In this document: in pieces, positions 51,695-59,594 of the stretch
Layout of the letters: every line of letters starts with the position of its first letter
Position numbering within the stretch: the stretch's first letter is position 1
From: UMGS1370 sp046957575
Lineage (GTDB): Bacteria > Bacillota > Clostridia > Lachnospirales > Lachnospiraceae
Assembly (NCBI GenBank): GCA_046957575.1
Contig: JBKUOG010000015.1
Location: 15,992 to 79,991, forward strand
Length of the DNA stretch: 64,000 nt
Reading direction: 5' to 3'
Notes under the pieces: model-generated
What the model saw: the letters and a program-made list of their open reading frames with translations, nothing else
Database searches by the model: none
What the model was told of the DNA's origin: nothing
Position numbers and translations under genes: made by a program

Positions 51695-51765
51695 CAGGGG
51701 AAGAGGGGCTCGAACCCCCATCTACGGTTTTGGAGACCGCTGCTCTACCATTGAACTATTCCCCT
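51695..51765 (-). tRNA. tRNA-Trp (CCA anticodon)
   Basis: A 71-base cloverleaf: acceptor stem AGGGGAA/TTCCCCT with discriminator G, D arm GTTCAATGGTAGAGC, anticodon arm GCGGT-CTCCAAA-ACCGT with anticodon CCA, and T arm GGGGG-TTCGAGC-CCCTC. The 3' CCA is not encoded (TTT follows), so it must be added by the CCA enzyme. It is a single-gene unit with its own promoter and terminator. Confidence 0.97.
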
Positions 51766-51798
51766 TTAGGTACTTGGCTGTTTGCTTCGTGCTCCATT

Positions 51799-51827
51799 AT
51801 AATAGCACAATCACGAAGGACTGTCAA
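51799..51827 (-). promoter_or_regulatory. Promoter of tRNA-Trp
   Basis: On the minus strand TTGACA (51827-51822), 17 bases, TATTAT (51804-51799), about 34 bases before the mature tRNA. Confidence 0.8.
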
Positions 51828-51854
51828 TGACTATTTTTCAAATTTTTTGAAAAA

Positions 51855-51870
51855 TTGTAACAGTTCCGCC
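51855..51870 (+). repeat. Dispersed repeat, copy C (left arm only)
   Basis: TTGTAACAGTTCCGCC differs from copies A and B at one base. It lies in the gap between the divergent tRNA-Trp and phosphofructokinase promoters. No right arm is seen. Confidence 0.55.
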
Positions 51871-51971
51871 ACATACAGAGGAAACAGAGATATCTGCTGA
51901 AAGTAAATGTGAAAAATATACAAATACATAACTTGTACACAAATAAAATTATACATAGTATCTAGTTTTGG

Positions 51972-52000
51972 TTGAAAAGAGAGGGTTCCTTTGCTATAAT
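51972..52000 (+). promoter_or_regulatory. Promoter of the phosphofructokinase gene
   Basis: TTGAAA, a 17-base spacer and a perfect TATAAT, 34 bases before the start codon. Confidence 0.8.
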
Positions 52001-52034
52001 GAAAAGAAAGCACGAGAACAGGGGGATGTTTGCT

Positions 52035-53276
52035 ATGGCACAGAAAAAGAGAAATATTATTGTGGGACAGTCCGGCGGGCCCACATCTGTCATCAATTCC
52101 AGTTTGGCAGGGGTTTACAAGACAGCCAAGGAGAGAGGATTTCACAAAGTATACGGGATGCTTCATGGGATCCAGGGACTGTTGGATGAGCAGTATGTAG
52201 ACCTATCCACGCAGATTCATTCCGACATGGATATTGAACTGCTAAAAAGGACTCCGTCTGCATTTTTAGGTTCCTGCCGCTATAAACTGCCGGAGATTCA
52301 CACCAATCCGGAAGTATACGAAAAGATTTTCGGGATTTTGGATAAGCTGCAGATCGAGGTTTTTATCTATATCGGCGGCAATGACTCCATGGATACGATC
52401 AAAAAATTGTCAGATTATGCCATTGTAAAGGGACACAGTCAGAAGTTTTTAGGAGTTCCCAAGACCATAGACAATGATTTGGCTCTGACGGATCATACTC
52501 CTGGTTTTGGCAGCGCTGCCAAGTATATCGGTGCATCTACCAAGGAGATTATTAGAGATGCATTGGGCCTTACTTATAATAAGAGCATGATTACCATTAT
52601 TGAGGTAATGGGGCGCAATGCAGGGTGGCTGACAGGGGCCACTGCCCTGGCAAAGACAGAAGAATGCGATGGACCGGATTTGATTTACCTTCCGGAACTT
52701 CCTTTTGATTTGGATAAATGTTTAAAAAAAGTACGGGAACTTTTAAAGAAGAAAAGTTCCATTGTGATTGCAGTATCAGAAGGAATCAAGCTGGCAGACG
52801 GCCGTTATGTGTGCGAACTATCCGGGGGAGGAGAATACGTGGATGCCTTTGGCCATAAACAGCTTCAGGGGACAGCAGCCTATCTGGCAGGATTTATGGG
52901 GGCAGAGATAGGCTGCAAGACCAGGAGTGTGGAGTTTTCCACTCTTCAGCGAAGCGCATCTCATATGGCGTCCAGAGTGGATGTCAATGAAGCGTTTATG
53001 GTGGGCGGCGCTGCTGTGAAGGCAGCAGACGAAGGAGATACGGGGAAAATGGTAGTGATTGACCGCATTTCTGATGATCCGTATATGAGTGCAGCAGGTA
53101 TTTATGACGTCCACCGCATTGCAAATAATGAAAAACTGGTTCCGAGAAACTGGATCAATAAGGAAGGAAACTATGTGACAGAAGAGTTTTTAAATTACAT
53201 AGAACCTTTGATTCAGGGAGATTATCAGCCATTTATGGTAAATGGACTTCCCCAGCATCTGGTGCTGAAACGGTAA
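52035..53276 (+). CDS. pfp: 6-phosphofructokinase, pyrophosphate-dependent type by signature
   Basis: A 413-residue glycolytic enzyme that phosphorylates fructose-6-phosphate. The start NIIVGQSGGPTSVINSSL, GGNDS at 114-118 and VPKTIDNDL at 142-149 are family motifs. ATP-dependent enzymes have Gly at the fourth position of GGDGS and Gly in PGTIDND. Here those are Asp117 and Lys143, the pair that marks pyrophosphate use. I chose the ATG at 52035 because the longer frame starts in the promoter. The phosphate donor is inferred from this rule, not proven. Confidence 0.9.
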   Translation: MAQKKRNIIVGQSGGPTSVINSSLAGVYKTAKERGFHKVYGMLHGIQGLLDEQYVDLSTQIHSDMDIELLKRTPSAFLGSCRYKLPEIHTNPEVYEKIFGILDKLQIEVFIYIGGNDSMDTIKKLSDYAIVKGHSQKFLGVPKTIDNDLALTDHTPGFGSAAKYIGASTKEIIRDALGLTYNKSMITIIEVMGRNAGWLTGATALAKTEECDGPDLIYLPELPFDLDKCLKKVRELLKKKSSIVIAVSEGIKLADGRYVCELSGGGEYVDAFGHKQLQGTAAYLAGFMGAEIGCKTRSVEFSTLQRSASHMASRVDVNEAFMVGGAAVKAADEGDTGKMVVIDRISDDPYMSAAGIYDVHRIANNEKLVPRNWINKEGNYVTEEFLNYIEPLIQGDYQPFMVNGLPQHLVLKR

Positions 53277-53301
53277 AAAATTGGCATAAATGCAGCAAAA
53301 T

Positions 53302-53356
53302 CGGCATTCCCTTTCATGCGAAATCAATAAATACAGAGGGGATGCCAATTTTTTGT
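53302..53356 (+). terminator. Terminator after the phosphofructokinase gene
   Basis: GGCATTCCCT pairs with AGGGGATGCC, followed by AATTTTTT. A second left arm, AATTGGCAT at 53279-53287, can compete for the same right arm (ATGCCAATT), giving two alternative hairpins. Confidence 0.75.
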
Positions 53357-53458
53357 CGAAAAAAGTGTGGCTATTTTGCGAAAAAAGAAGAAACGGGAAT
53401 TCTGCAAACTGGAAAAAGCGCATAAAATGTAAGACTTTATAAAAATATAACCGAAAAT

Positions 53459-53487
53459 TTGACAAGAGTTGACATTCGTGATATATA
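53459..53487 (+). promoter_or_regulatory. Promoter of the HPr-like gene
   Basis: TTGACA, a 17-base spacer and TATATA, 59 bases before the start codon. A second TTGACA lies within the spacer at 53470. Confidence 0.65.
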
Positions 53488-53546
53488 TATTGGAACACAA
53501 ATCACTTTTAATTTTTTTATCACCATCAAAGGAGTTGATTTATTTT

Positions 53547-53786
53547 ATGAAACAGAAGAAAATCATGCTGCCATCTGTTGCGGCTGCAAAAGAGTTTGTA
53601 AAAGAAGCAGGAAAATGTGAATTTGATATTAACATATTTTATAATCGAATTATTATTGACGCCAAATCTTTGCTGGGTGTACTGAGTTTGGATTTGACCA
53701 GAGTGCTCACTGTAGAGTACAATGGCGAGAATGATGAATTTGAAGAATTGTTAGATGAACTGGAAAAAAATATTGCAGTTGCATAA
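53547..53786 (+). CDS. HPr-like protein lacking the phosphocarrier histidine
   Basis: A 79-residue protein with the HPr fold pattern: FDINIFYNRIIIDAKSLLGVLSLD, then a C-terminal acidic helix. In HPr the loop GIHARPA carries the active His15. Here that region reads MLPSVAAAKEFV with no His and about three residues fewer. The Ser that HPr kinase modifies is kept in KSLLGVLSL. It therefore cannot pass phosphate in the sugar transport chain but could act as a regulator like Crh. GGAG precedes the ATG. It is transcribed alone, between phosphofructokinase and flagellin. Confidence 0.85.
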   Translation: MKQKKIMLPSVAAAKEFVKEAGKCEFDINIFYNRIIIDAKSLLGVLSLDLTRVLTVEYNGENDEFEELLDELEKNIAVA

Positions 53787-53800
53787 GAGTGATTGAGAAG

Positions 53801-53826
53801 AGCAGGTCCAAGGATCTGCTTTTTTT
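53801..53826 (+). terminator. Terminator after the HPr-like gene
   Basis: AGCAGGTCC and GGATCTGCT (one G-T) with a 2-base AA loop centre, then six T. The very tight loop implies the inner pairs open. Confidence 0.85.
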
Positions 53827-53885
53827 ATGCTCGTTTAATTGACAAAAAAGTATATTTATGCAACAAAAATGACAACCGGGCTGCG

Positions 53886-53914
53886 TTGACAGCCTTTCGG
53901 TTCTTTCCTATAAT
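53886..53914 (+). promoter_or_regulatory. Consensus sigma-A promoter of the flagellin gene
   Basis: TTGACA, 17 bases, TATAAT: a perfect sigma-A consensus, 41 bases before the ATG. A sigma-28 motif (TAAA then GCCGATAA) is not seen. Confidence 0.85.
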
Positions 53915-53954
53915 AATAGCAAAGGACAGAATAACTAGGAGGGTGTTGAAAAGT

Positions 53955-55379
53955 ATGTATATACAACATAATCTGCCAGGGCTCAATGCAAAGAGAAATT
54001 TAAATATAAACAGAAAAAATATGAGCCGCAGCCTGGAAAGGCTTTCTTCTGGTTACCGCATTAACCGGGCAGGGGATGATGCAGCAGGGCTTGCAATTTC
54101 AGAGGGTATGCGGGCTATGATAAAGGGACTTGACCAGGCTGTCAGAAATACACAGGATGGAATCGGACTGGTTCGGACAGCAGAAGGAGCGATGCACGAG
54201 ATGCATGCAATGCTGGGGCGTATACATGAATTAAGCATTCAGTCTGCCAATGGAACTTATAATAAGATTAGCAGAGAGGCCATCCAGAAAGAAGTCGATT
54301 CTATTTTGAAGGAGATTGACCGGATTGCAGAATATACAGAGTTTAACGGGGTTCAGCTGTTACAGGGAAAGCAAAACGGGCCTACAGTAACTTACGAGGG
54401 AACCCTTCCGCCCTGGGTAGGCACAGACTCTTCCATGCAGCAGGGATATTTAAATGAACATTATGTAACCCAGGAGGTCTTTGTAGATGCGGCCACTGGA
54501 ACACAGACTACCTATCAGATTGATCACGCTGCCACTTATCTGGACTTCAGCGCATACACAGGTACCGCGAATCAGAAAAAAGAATTAAAAGAAGGCGGCT
54601 TTTATATGACCTGCTTTACCTGTAATAATCACTACAGCATTAAATTTACAGACGGAACCACCAACAGCGTGGATCAGAGCGGGGATCATTATATTTATAA
54701 TATTGGGATTGATAATATTAACAGCGCCCAGGATTTGGTGCAGGCCATTATAAGCGGAACGAATAACGGTAATCCCAATAACCATTATACAAAGCTGACT
54801 GTGGATCCCAATAACCCCAATCAATTAATCGTATATGATGACCGCTCCAGCCAGGGAAATCCTGCTAATGGAGCAACCGGAAACTGGCCGAATTGGGATA
54901 ATCCCCAGTTTAATGTTGATCATACTACCCAGCCGGGCTATGGAAAATTCGGTCAGGGAGTCGCAGTAGATCCGGGCACAGGAGGCGATATCGTGTTGCA
55001 GATTGGGCCGTCTTCAAAAGAGATTCTGTATGTGGATCTGCCATGCGTCAATGCAGATGATTTAAATATATCAGGGGTAGATCTGACGACTCAGCCGGGA
55101 GCTTCCGCTGCCATTGATTTACTGGATGATGCCATTGATTTTTTAAGCACTGAGCGAGGCCGTATGGGGGCTTATGAAAATCGGCTGGAGCACACCTACC
55201 ATACACTGACCTGCTACAATGAAAATATTACAGAGGCAGAAAGCAATATACGGGATACAAATGTGGCAGAGGAAATTACAGAAATGACCAAAAATAACAT
55301 TATTTTACAGGCTTCTCAGTTTATGCTGACCCGGGCCAATATTATGCCGGAATCTGTATTAAATATAATAAAAGGATAG
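53955..55379 (+). CDS. Flagellin
   Basis: A 474-residue filament subunit. The N-terminal D0/D1 part (HNLPGLNAKRNLNINRKNMSRSLERLSSGYRINRAGDDAAGLAISE-type pattern, residues 5-130) and the C-terminal coiled part (about 385-474) are conserved. The middle (150-370) is Asn/Gly/Tyr-rich and variable, as expected for the surface-exposed D2/D3 region. The extreme C-terminus (FMLTRANIMPESVLNIIKG) is a variant of the usual AxxNQxPxxVLxLL. The ATG at 53955 follows AGGAGG; the open frame continues upstream over the promoter. No other flagellar genes are in the window. Confidence 0.93.
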   Translation: MYIQHNLPGLNAKRNLNINRKNMSRSLERLSSGYRINRAGDDAAGLAISEGMRAMIKGLDQAVRNTQDGIGLVRTAEGAMHEMHAMLGRIHELSIQSANGTYNKISREAIQKEVDSILKEIDRIAEYTEFNGVQLLQGKQNGPTVTYEGTLPPWVGTDSSMQQGYLNEHYVTQEVFVDAATGTQTTYQIDHAATYLDFSAYTGTANQKKELKEGGFYMTCFTCNNHYSIKFTDGTTNSVDQSGDHYIYNIGIDNINSAQDLVQAIISGTNNGNPNNHYTKLTVDPNNPNQLIVYDDRSSQGNPANGATGNWPNWDNPQFNVDHTTQPGYGKFGQGVAVDPGTGGDIVLQIGPSSKEILYVDLPCVNADDLNISGVDLTTQPGASAAIDLLDDAIDFLSTERGRMGAYENRLEHTYHTLTCYNENITEAESNIRDTNVAEEITEMTKNNIILQASQFMLTRANIMPESVLNIIKG

Positions 55380-55427
55380 AAAAAACCATCAGGGACAAAG
55401 GAGATTTTGTATCCCTGGTGGTTTTTT
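55379..55427 (+). terminator. Terminator after the flagellin gene
   Basis: AAAAACCATCAGGGA pairs with TCCCTGGTGGTTTTT (G-T pairs included) over a 16-base loop and runs into TTTTTT. Confidence 0.9.
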
Positions 55428-55489
55428 GCTTCACGAATGCGGGAAATCTGTGGTAGAATGAGAGGACAAGAGAAAGGGGACAGTCTGAT

Positions 55490-57877
55490 ATGAGCCAGGA
55501 TTCTAACACAGTGATCCGGATTTCTGTCCGGAACCTGGTAGAGTTTGTCCTGCGCTCCGGAGATTTGGACAACCGGAAGACAGCAGGATCACAAAAAGAA
55601 GCCATGCAGGCAGGAAGCCGTCTGCACCGCAAGATTCAGAAAAAGATGGGAGCCGGGTATCAGGCAGAAGTACCGTTAAAACATCAGATTCAGGAGGAAG
55701 GTTTTCTTATCCAGGTAGAAGGACGGGCAGACGGGATTCTGACAGAACCTTCCGGAGTGACCATTGATGAGATTAAATGTATGTATATGGATGTAAACCG
55801 GCTGGAAGAGGCGGTTCCAGTGCATATGGCCCAGGCAGCCTGCTACGGTTATCTGTACGGCCTGAAACACAGTCTTTCTTCTATATGTATGCAGATTACT
55901 TACTGCAACATTGAAACCGAGGAAATCCGCCGGTTCCGGAAAGAATGGTCCTGGGAAGAATTGAGCCAGTGGTTTTCCGGGCTGATCCATGAATATGTAG
56001 AATGGGCCGAATATCTGTATCACAATGCAGTCCGCAGGACAGAGTCCATAAAAGATCTGGAATTTCCCTACCCTTACCGGAAAGGGCAGAAGGAGTTGGC
56101 AGTTTCCGTCTATAAAAGCATTGCACAGGAGAGAAATCTGTTTATCCAGGCGCCTACCGGCATTGGAAAGACCTTATCCTGCGTTTATCCGGCTTTAAAG
56201 GCCATGGGGGAAGAAAAGGCTGACAAACTCTTTTATCTGACAGCAAAAACCATTACCAGGACGGTAGCGGAAGAAACTTTTCAGATCCTGCGGGAAAAGG
56301 GGCTGTATTTAAAAAGCGTGACCATTACGGCCAAAGAAAAGCTTTGTTTTCAGGAAAAAACGGAGTGCAATCCAGACGCCTGTCCCTATGCAAAAGGCCA
56401 TTATGACCGGGTAAATGACGCAGTATTTGACATTATTCATCAGGAGTTTGGAATAACCAGGGAGACCGTTCTCCAATATGCAAAGCAGTATCAGGTCTGC
56501 CCATTTGAGTTCTGTCTGGACATAACCAACTGGACAGATGCCATTATCTGCGACTATAACTATGTCTTTGATCCAGACGTAAAGCTGAAACGGTATTTTG
56601 CAGAAGGAAACACGACGGGCAGATATTTGTTTTTGGCAGACGAGGCCCACAACCTGGTAGGACGGGCCAGAGAGATGTACAGCGCAGCCTTGAAAAAGGA
56701 AGACGTCCTTCTGGTTAAGCGGATTTTCCATAACCGTTCGGAAAAGATAAAAAAATTGTTGGATGCCTGCAACCGGGATCTGCTGACGCTGAAACGGGAA
56801 TGTACCAGGTACGAAATCCTTCCCAGCGTAGATTTTCTGATGCTGCATATCCGTCCGTTGTTTGAAGAACTGGAAAAATATTTAGACGAGCATCCGGAAT
56901 TTGAAGATCGGGACTTGGTTCTGGATTTTTATTTTAATCTGAGGGCCTTTTTATATGTCCAGGATCGTCTGGATGATCATTACCAGATTTACACCGAACT
57001 GCTGCCTTCCGGAGAGTTTCTGCTTCGTCTGTTCTGCGTCAATCCGGCGAAAAATTTAAAAGAATGTATGGCCCAGGCAGTCAGCACCATATTTTTTTCT
57101 GCAACCCTTCTTCCGGTTCCATATTACAAAGAACTGCTGTCAGGAGATAAGGAAGAATACGCAGTTTATGCCAATTCCCCATTTCCAGGCAGTCATAAGA
57201 TCCTTTTAGTGGCCACAGAGGTCAGCAGCCGCTACAGCCGGAGAAACCAGAGGGAGTATGAAAAGACTTCAGATTATATAGAAGCCATTGTCAACGGAAA
57301 GCAGGGAAATTACCTGGTATTTTGTCCGTCTTATCAGTATATGAGAGAGATAGAGAGTATTTTGCGGGGCCGCTGGGAAAAGGAAGCGGAAGACAGATCA
57401 GACGGCAGGCAGAGGCCGGAGCTTCTGGTTCAGTCCCCTAATATGACGGAGCAGGAAAAGGAAGAATTTCTGGCTGAGTTTGACAAATCTGGGAGAAGCA
57501 TGGCAGCGCTTTGTGTCATAGGAGGAGCATTTTCGGAAGGGATTGACCTGCGGGGAGAAAAATTAATCGGCGTGATGATTATCGGCACCGGCCTTCCTAT
57601 GGTTTGTACAGAGCAGGAGATTTTGAAAGGGTATTTTGACGAAAAAGAAGAAAAGGGATTTGACTACGCCTACCAATATCCAGGGATGAATAAGGTTATG
57701 CAGGCGGCGGGACGGCTGATCCGCACCATGGAAGACAGAGGCGTGATTGCCCTGTTGGATGACCGGTTTTTGCAGGCGGATTACCAGTCCCTGTTCCCAA
57801 GAGAATGGGACGAATATTATCCGGTAAGCAGAAATCAGGTAAACGGGGTATTAGAGCGGTTCTGGAAAGAAGTATGA
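55490..57877 (+). CDS. XPD/DinG-like DNA helicase with N-terminal PD-(D/E)XK nuclease-like domain
   Basis: A 795-residue superfamily 2 helicase. Residues 1-190 resemble a PD-(D/E)XK nuclease (HRKIQKK, GRADGIL with Asp, then IDEIKC supplying the E-x-K). The helicase part has Walker A QAPTGIGKT at 220-228, DEAH in FLADEAHN near 383 and motif VI MQAAGRLIRTMEDRG near 740. Four Cys between Walker A and DEAH (in LCFQEKTEC, DACPY, CPFEFC) fit the Fe-S cluster of XPD/DinG. It probably unwinds and cuts damaged or branched DNA. It is a single-gene unit. Confidence 0.88.
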   Translation: MSQDSNTVIRISVRNLVEFVLRSGDLDNRKTAGSQKEAMQAGSRLHRKIQKKMGAGYQAEVPLKHQIQEEGFLIQVEGRADGILTEPSGVTIDEIKCMYMDVNRLEEAVPVHMAQAACYGYLYGLKHSLSSICMQITYCNIETEEIRRFRKEWSWEELSQWFSGLIHEYVEWAEYLYHNAVRRTESIKDLEFPYPYRKGQKELAVSVYKSIAQERNLFIQAPTGIGKTLSCVYPALKAMGEEKADKLFYLTAKTITRTVAEETFQILREKGLYLKSVTITAKEKLCFQEKTECNPDACPYAKGHYDRVNDAVFDIIHQEFGITRETVLQYAKQYQVCPFEFCLDITNWTDAIICDYNYVFDPDVKLKRYFAEGNTTGRYLFLADEAHNLVGRAREMYSAALKKEDVLLVKRIFHNRSEKIKKLLDACNRDLLTLKRECTRYEILPSVDFLMLHIRPLFEELEKYLDEHPEFEDRDLVLDFYFNLRAFLYVQDRLDDHYQIYTELLPSGEFLLRLFCVNPAKNLKECMAQAVSTIFFSATLLPVPYYKELLSGDKEEYAVYANSPFPGSHKILLVATEVSSRYSRRNQREYEKTSDYIEAIVNGKQGNYLVFCPSYQYMREIESILRGRWEKEAEDRSDGRQRPELLVQSPNMTEQEKEEFLAEFDKSGRSMAALCVIGGAFSEGIDLRGEKLIGVMIIGTGLPMVCTEQEILKGYFDEKEEKGFDYAYQYPGMNKVMQAAGRLIRTMEDRGVIALLDDRFLQADYQSLFPREWDEYYPVSRNQVNGVLERFWKEV

Positions 57878-57880
57878 ACA

Positions 57881-57912
57881 AAAAAATCCAGGAAGAGACG
57901 TTTCTTCCTGGA
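57881..57912 (-). terminator. Terminator of the LysR gene
   Basis: TCCAGGAAGA and TCTTCCTGGA form a perfect 10-base stem. On the minus strand it is followed by TTTTTTT, 22 bases after the LysR stop. Confidence 0.85.
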
Positions 57913-57933
57913 AAAGCTGGAATCTGTTCAAAT

Positions 57934-58809
57934 TTACAGCATACCGATAAATTGTTTTGCTGCCTGGGAAATAGGCAGATTTTCGTTATACGCCACAACC
58001 AGTTGGCGGGAAGGAAGCTGTTCACTGAGTTTTAAAACAAATAAATCCTGTTCGTTTTCCGGAATGCAGAAATCTGGTACAAAGGCAATGCCCAGGCCGA
58101 TGCGGGCCAGATCTAAAAGCAGGTCGTTGCTGGTCAGTTCGATTTCCGGAACCAGATCCAGCCGGCTTCTCTGGAACATCCGGTGTAAAAATTCACTGGT
58201 GGTGCTTTTTCTTGTGAGCATGAGAATCGGGTAATTCTGCAGTTCTTTTAAGGTCAGCACTTTGTCTTCCAATGGAAAACTTTTCCGGTTGGCGATAAAG
58301 ACATCCGAAAAGTCCTTGATGGGACGAATGTTCTGGGCGTTGGAAAGGCCGGAGTTGGGAAAATTGGTTACAATAAAATCTACCTGTCCGTTTTCTAACA
58401 GGCGGGCGCATTCAATGGAGGTCTGGTTGGTTACCTTGATATGGACATTGGGGTACAATACATGGAATTTCTGCAGATAGGGCACCAGAAAATAGCGGCA
58501 GATGGTGTCGCTGGCCCCGATTCTTAACTGGCCGCCGTTTAAGGTGTTGGCTTCTAAGAGCTGGTTTTCCCCTTTTTGAATCAGGTTGATGGCCGGTTCA
58601 ATATGTTTTAAAAGGATTTCTCCCTCCGGCGTCAGGGAAACCCGCTTGGTGCTGCGGATAAAAAGAGTCTGATTTAGTTTTTTTTCTAATACTTTAATGG
58701 ACTGGCTGACTGCAGACTGGGATATAAACAGCTGCTTGGACGCCTCGGAAAAACTGAGGGTATTGGCAACATGGTAGAACACTTTATATAATTCGTAATT
58801 AATATCCAT
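57934..58809 (-). CDS. LysR family transcriptional regulator
   Basis: A 291-residue regulator. The N-terminal helix-turn-helix is LSFSEASKQLFISQSAVSQSIKVLEKKL (read as a pattern at residues 18-45) followed by LFIRSTKRVSLTPEG. The C-terminal effector domain spans about 90-290 (LRIGASDTICRYFLVPYL). AGGAGG precedes the ATG. The target is unknown: it is convergent with the helicase gene, and the nearest divergent gene is the sigma-like one beyond a repeat. Confidence 0.92.
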   Translation of the reverse strand: MDINYELYKVFYHVANTLSFSEASKQLFISQSAVSQSIKVLEKKLNQTLFIRSTKRVSLTPEGEILLKHIEPAINLIQKGENQLLEANTLNGGQLRIGASDTICRYFLVPYLQKFHVLYPNVHIKVTNQTSIECARLLENGQVDFIVTNFPNSGLSNAQNIRPIKDFSDVFIANRKSFPLEDKVLTLKELQNYPILMLTRKSTTSEFLHRMFQRSRLDLVPEIELTSNDLLLDLARIGLGIAFVPDFCIPENEQDLFVLKLSEQLPSRQLVVAYNENLPISQAAKQFIGML

Positions 58810-58905
58810 TATTAGTCCTCCTTATAAATACAAGGCTATTTTAACACGCAGAAATAGGATTGTAAAGAGGGGATTGTGGCAAAAAGAGGAATATGATAAA
58901 GTATA

Positions 58906-58997
58906 TGTAACAGTTCTGCCTGAATCTTCATAGGGCGAACGCCAGCCGCTTCTTGTCCGCTGCAAGCGGGCAAGAAGATGCATGGCAGAACGGTTCC
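58906..58997 (+). repeat. Dispersed hairpin repeat, copy D
   Basis: The left arm TGTAACAGTTCTGCC (58906-58920) and right arm GGCAGAACGGTTCC (58984-58997) bracket an internal near-perfect hairpin: CTTCTTGTCCGCT (58949-58961) with AGCGGGCAAGAAG (58965-58977). The arms match copy B with compensating changes (CAGCC/GGCTG in B, CTGCC/GGCAG in D), so pairing is conserved. Confidence 0.7.
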
Positions 58998-59029
58998 AAA
59001 GTGTAAGAAAACATAAGGAGGTTTTTGGG

Positions 59030-59575
59030 ATGGACTATCGGGACGAAACCATTGAAAAAGAAGATTTTTACCAGATGTATCTGGATGATTTGTCAGAGAT
59101 TACGCCTTGCACAGAGGCAGAACGGGAAGAATTGCTGGAAAAGCTGCTTCTGGGAGAGGAAGCAGCTAAGAAAAGATTGATTGAAGGCCATTTACAGGCG
59201 GTTCTTGAAATGGCGTCTGACTATATGGAAGGACCTCTTCCGGCAGGAGATTTGATTCAGGAAGCCAATGTGGCGCTGATGCTGGCAGCAGACAGCTACG
59301 AGGGGGGCGACTTTTTAAGCCATTTAAGAGCCCAGGTAGAAGAAGCGTTAAAATTGGCTCTGGAGGAACAGAAGCGGGAAGAAGAAACCAGCGAAGAGAT
59401 TACAGCCAGAGTCAATGTGCTTCAGGAAGTTTCCAAAGTAATGGCAAAAGAACTGGGAAGGGAAGCGACTGTAGAAGAACTGGCAGAAAAGATGAAAATG
59501 ACTCCGGAGGAAATTAAGGACATTATGAAAATGACTCTGGATGCGATTTCTACGATTGGGGGAGAAATCGAGTAG
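59030..59575 (+). CDS. Sigma-70-like protein without region 4
   Basis: A 181-residue acidic protein. Residues about 30-115 resemble sigma region 2 (LIEGHLQAVLEMASDYMEG, GDLIQEANVALMLAADSYEGG). Residues about 140-178 match region 3 (VMAKELGREATVEELAEKMKMTPEEIKDIM). Region 4, which reads the -35 box, is absent, and the aromatic residues of region 2.3-2.4 that melt DNA are not evident. It may be a sigma decoy, an anti-sigma-like factor or part of a split sigma. AGGAGG lies before the ATG. The next gene follows 19 bases later. Confidence 0.75.
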   Translation: MDYRDETIEKEDFYQMYLDDLSEITPCTEAEREELLEKLLLGEEAAKKRLIEGHLQAVLEMASDYMEGPLPAGDLIQEANVALMLAADSYEGGDFLSHLRAQVEEALKLALEEQKREEETSEEITARVNVLQEVSKVMAKELGREATVEELAEKMKMTPEEIKDIMKMTLDAISTIGGEIE

Positions 59576-59594
59576 CGAGACAAGGAGGGGTTTT

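Noticed and set aside
53793..53954. N-terminal extension of flagellin to 53793
   Set aside because: It would run through a perfect promoter and a terminator, and flagellins start directly at the D0 domain, as the ATG at 53955 gives.
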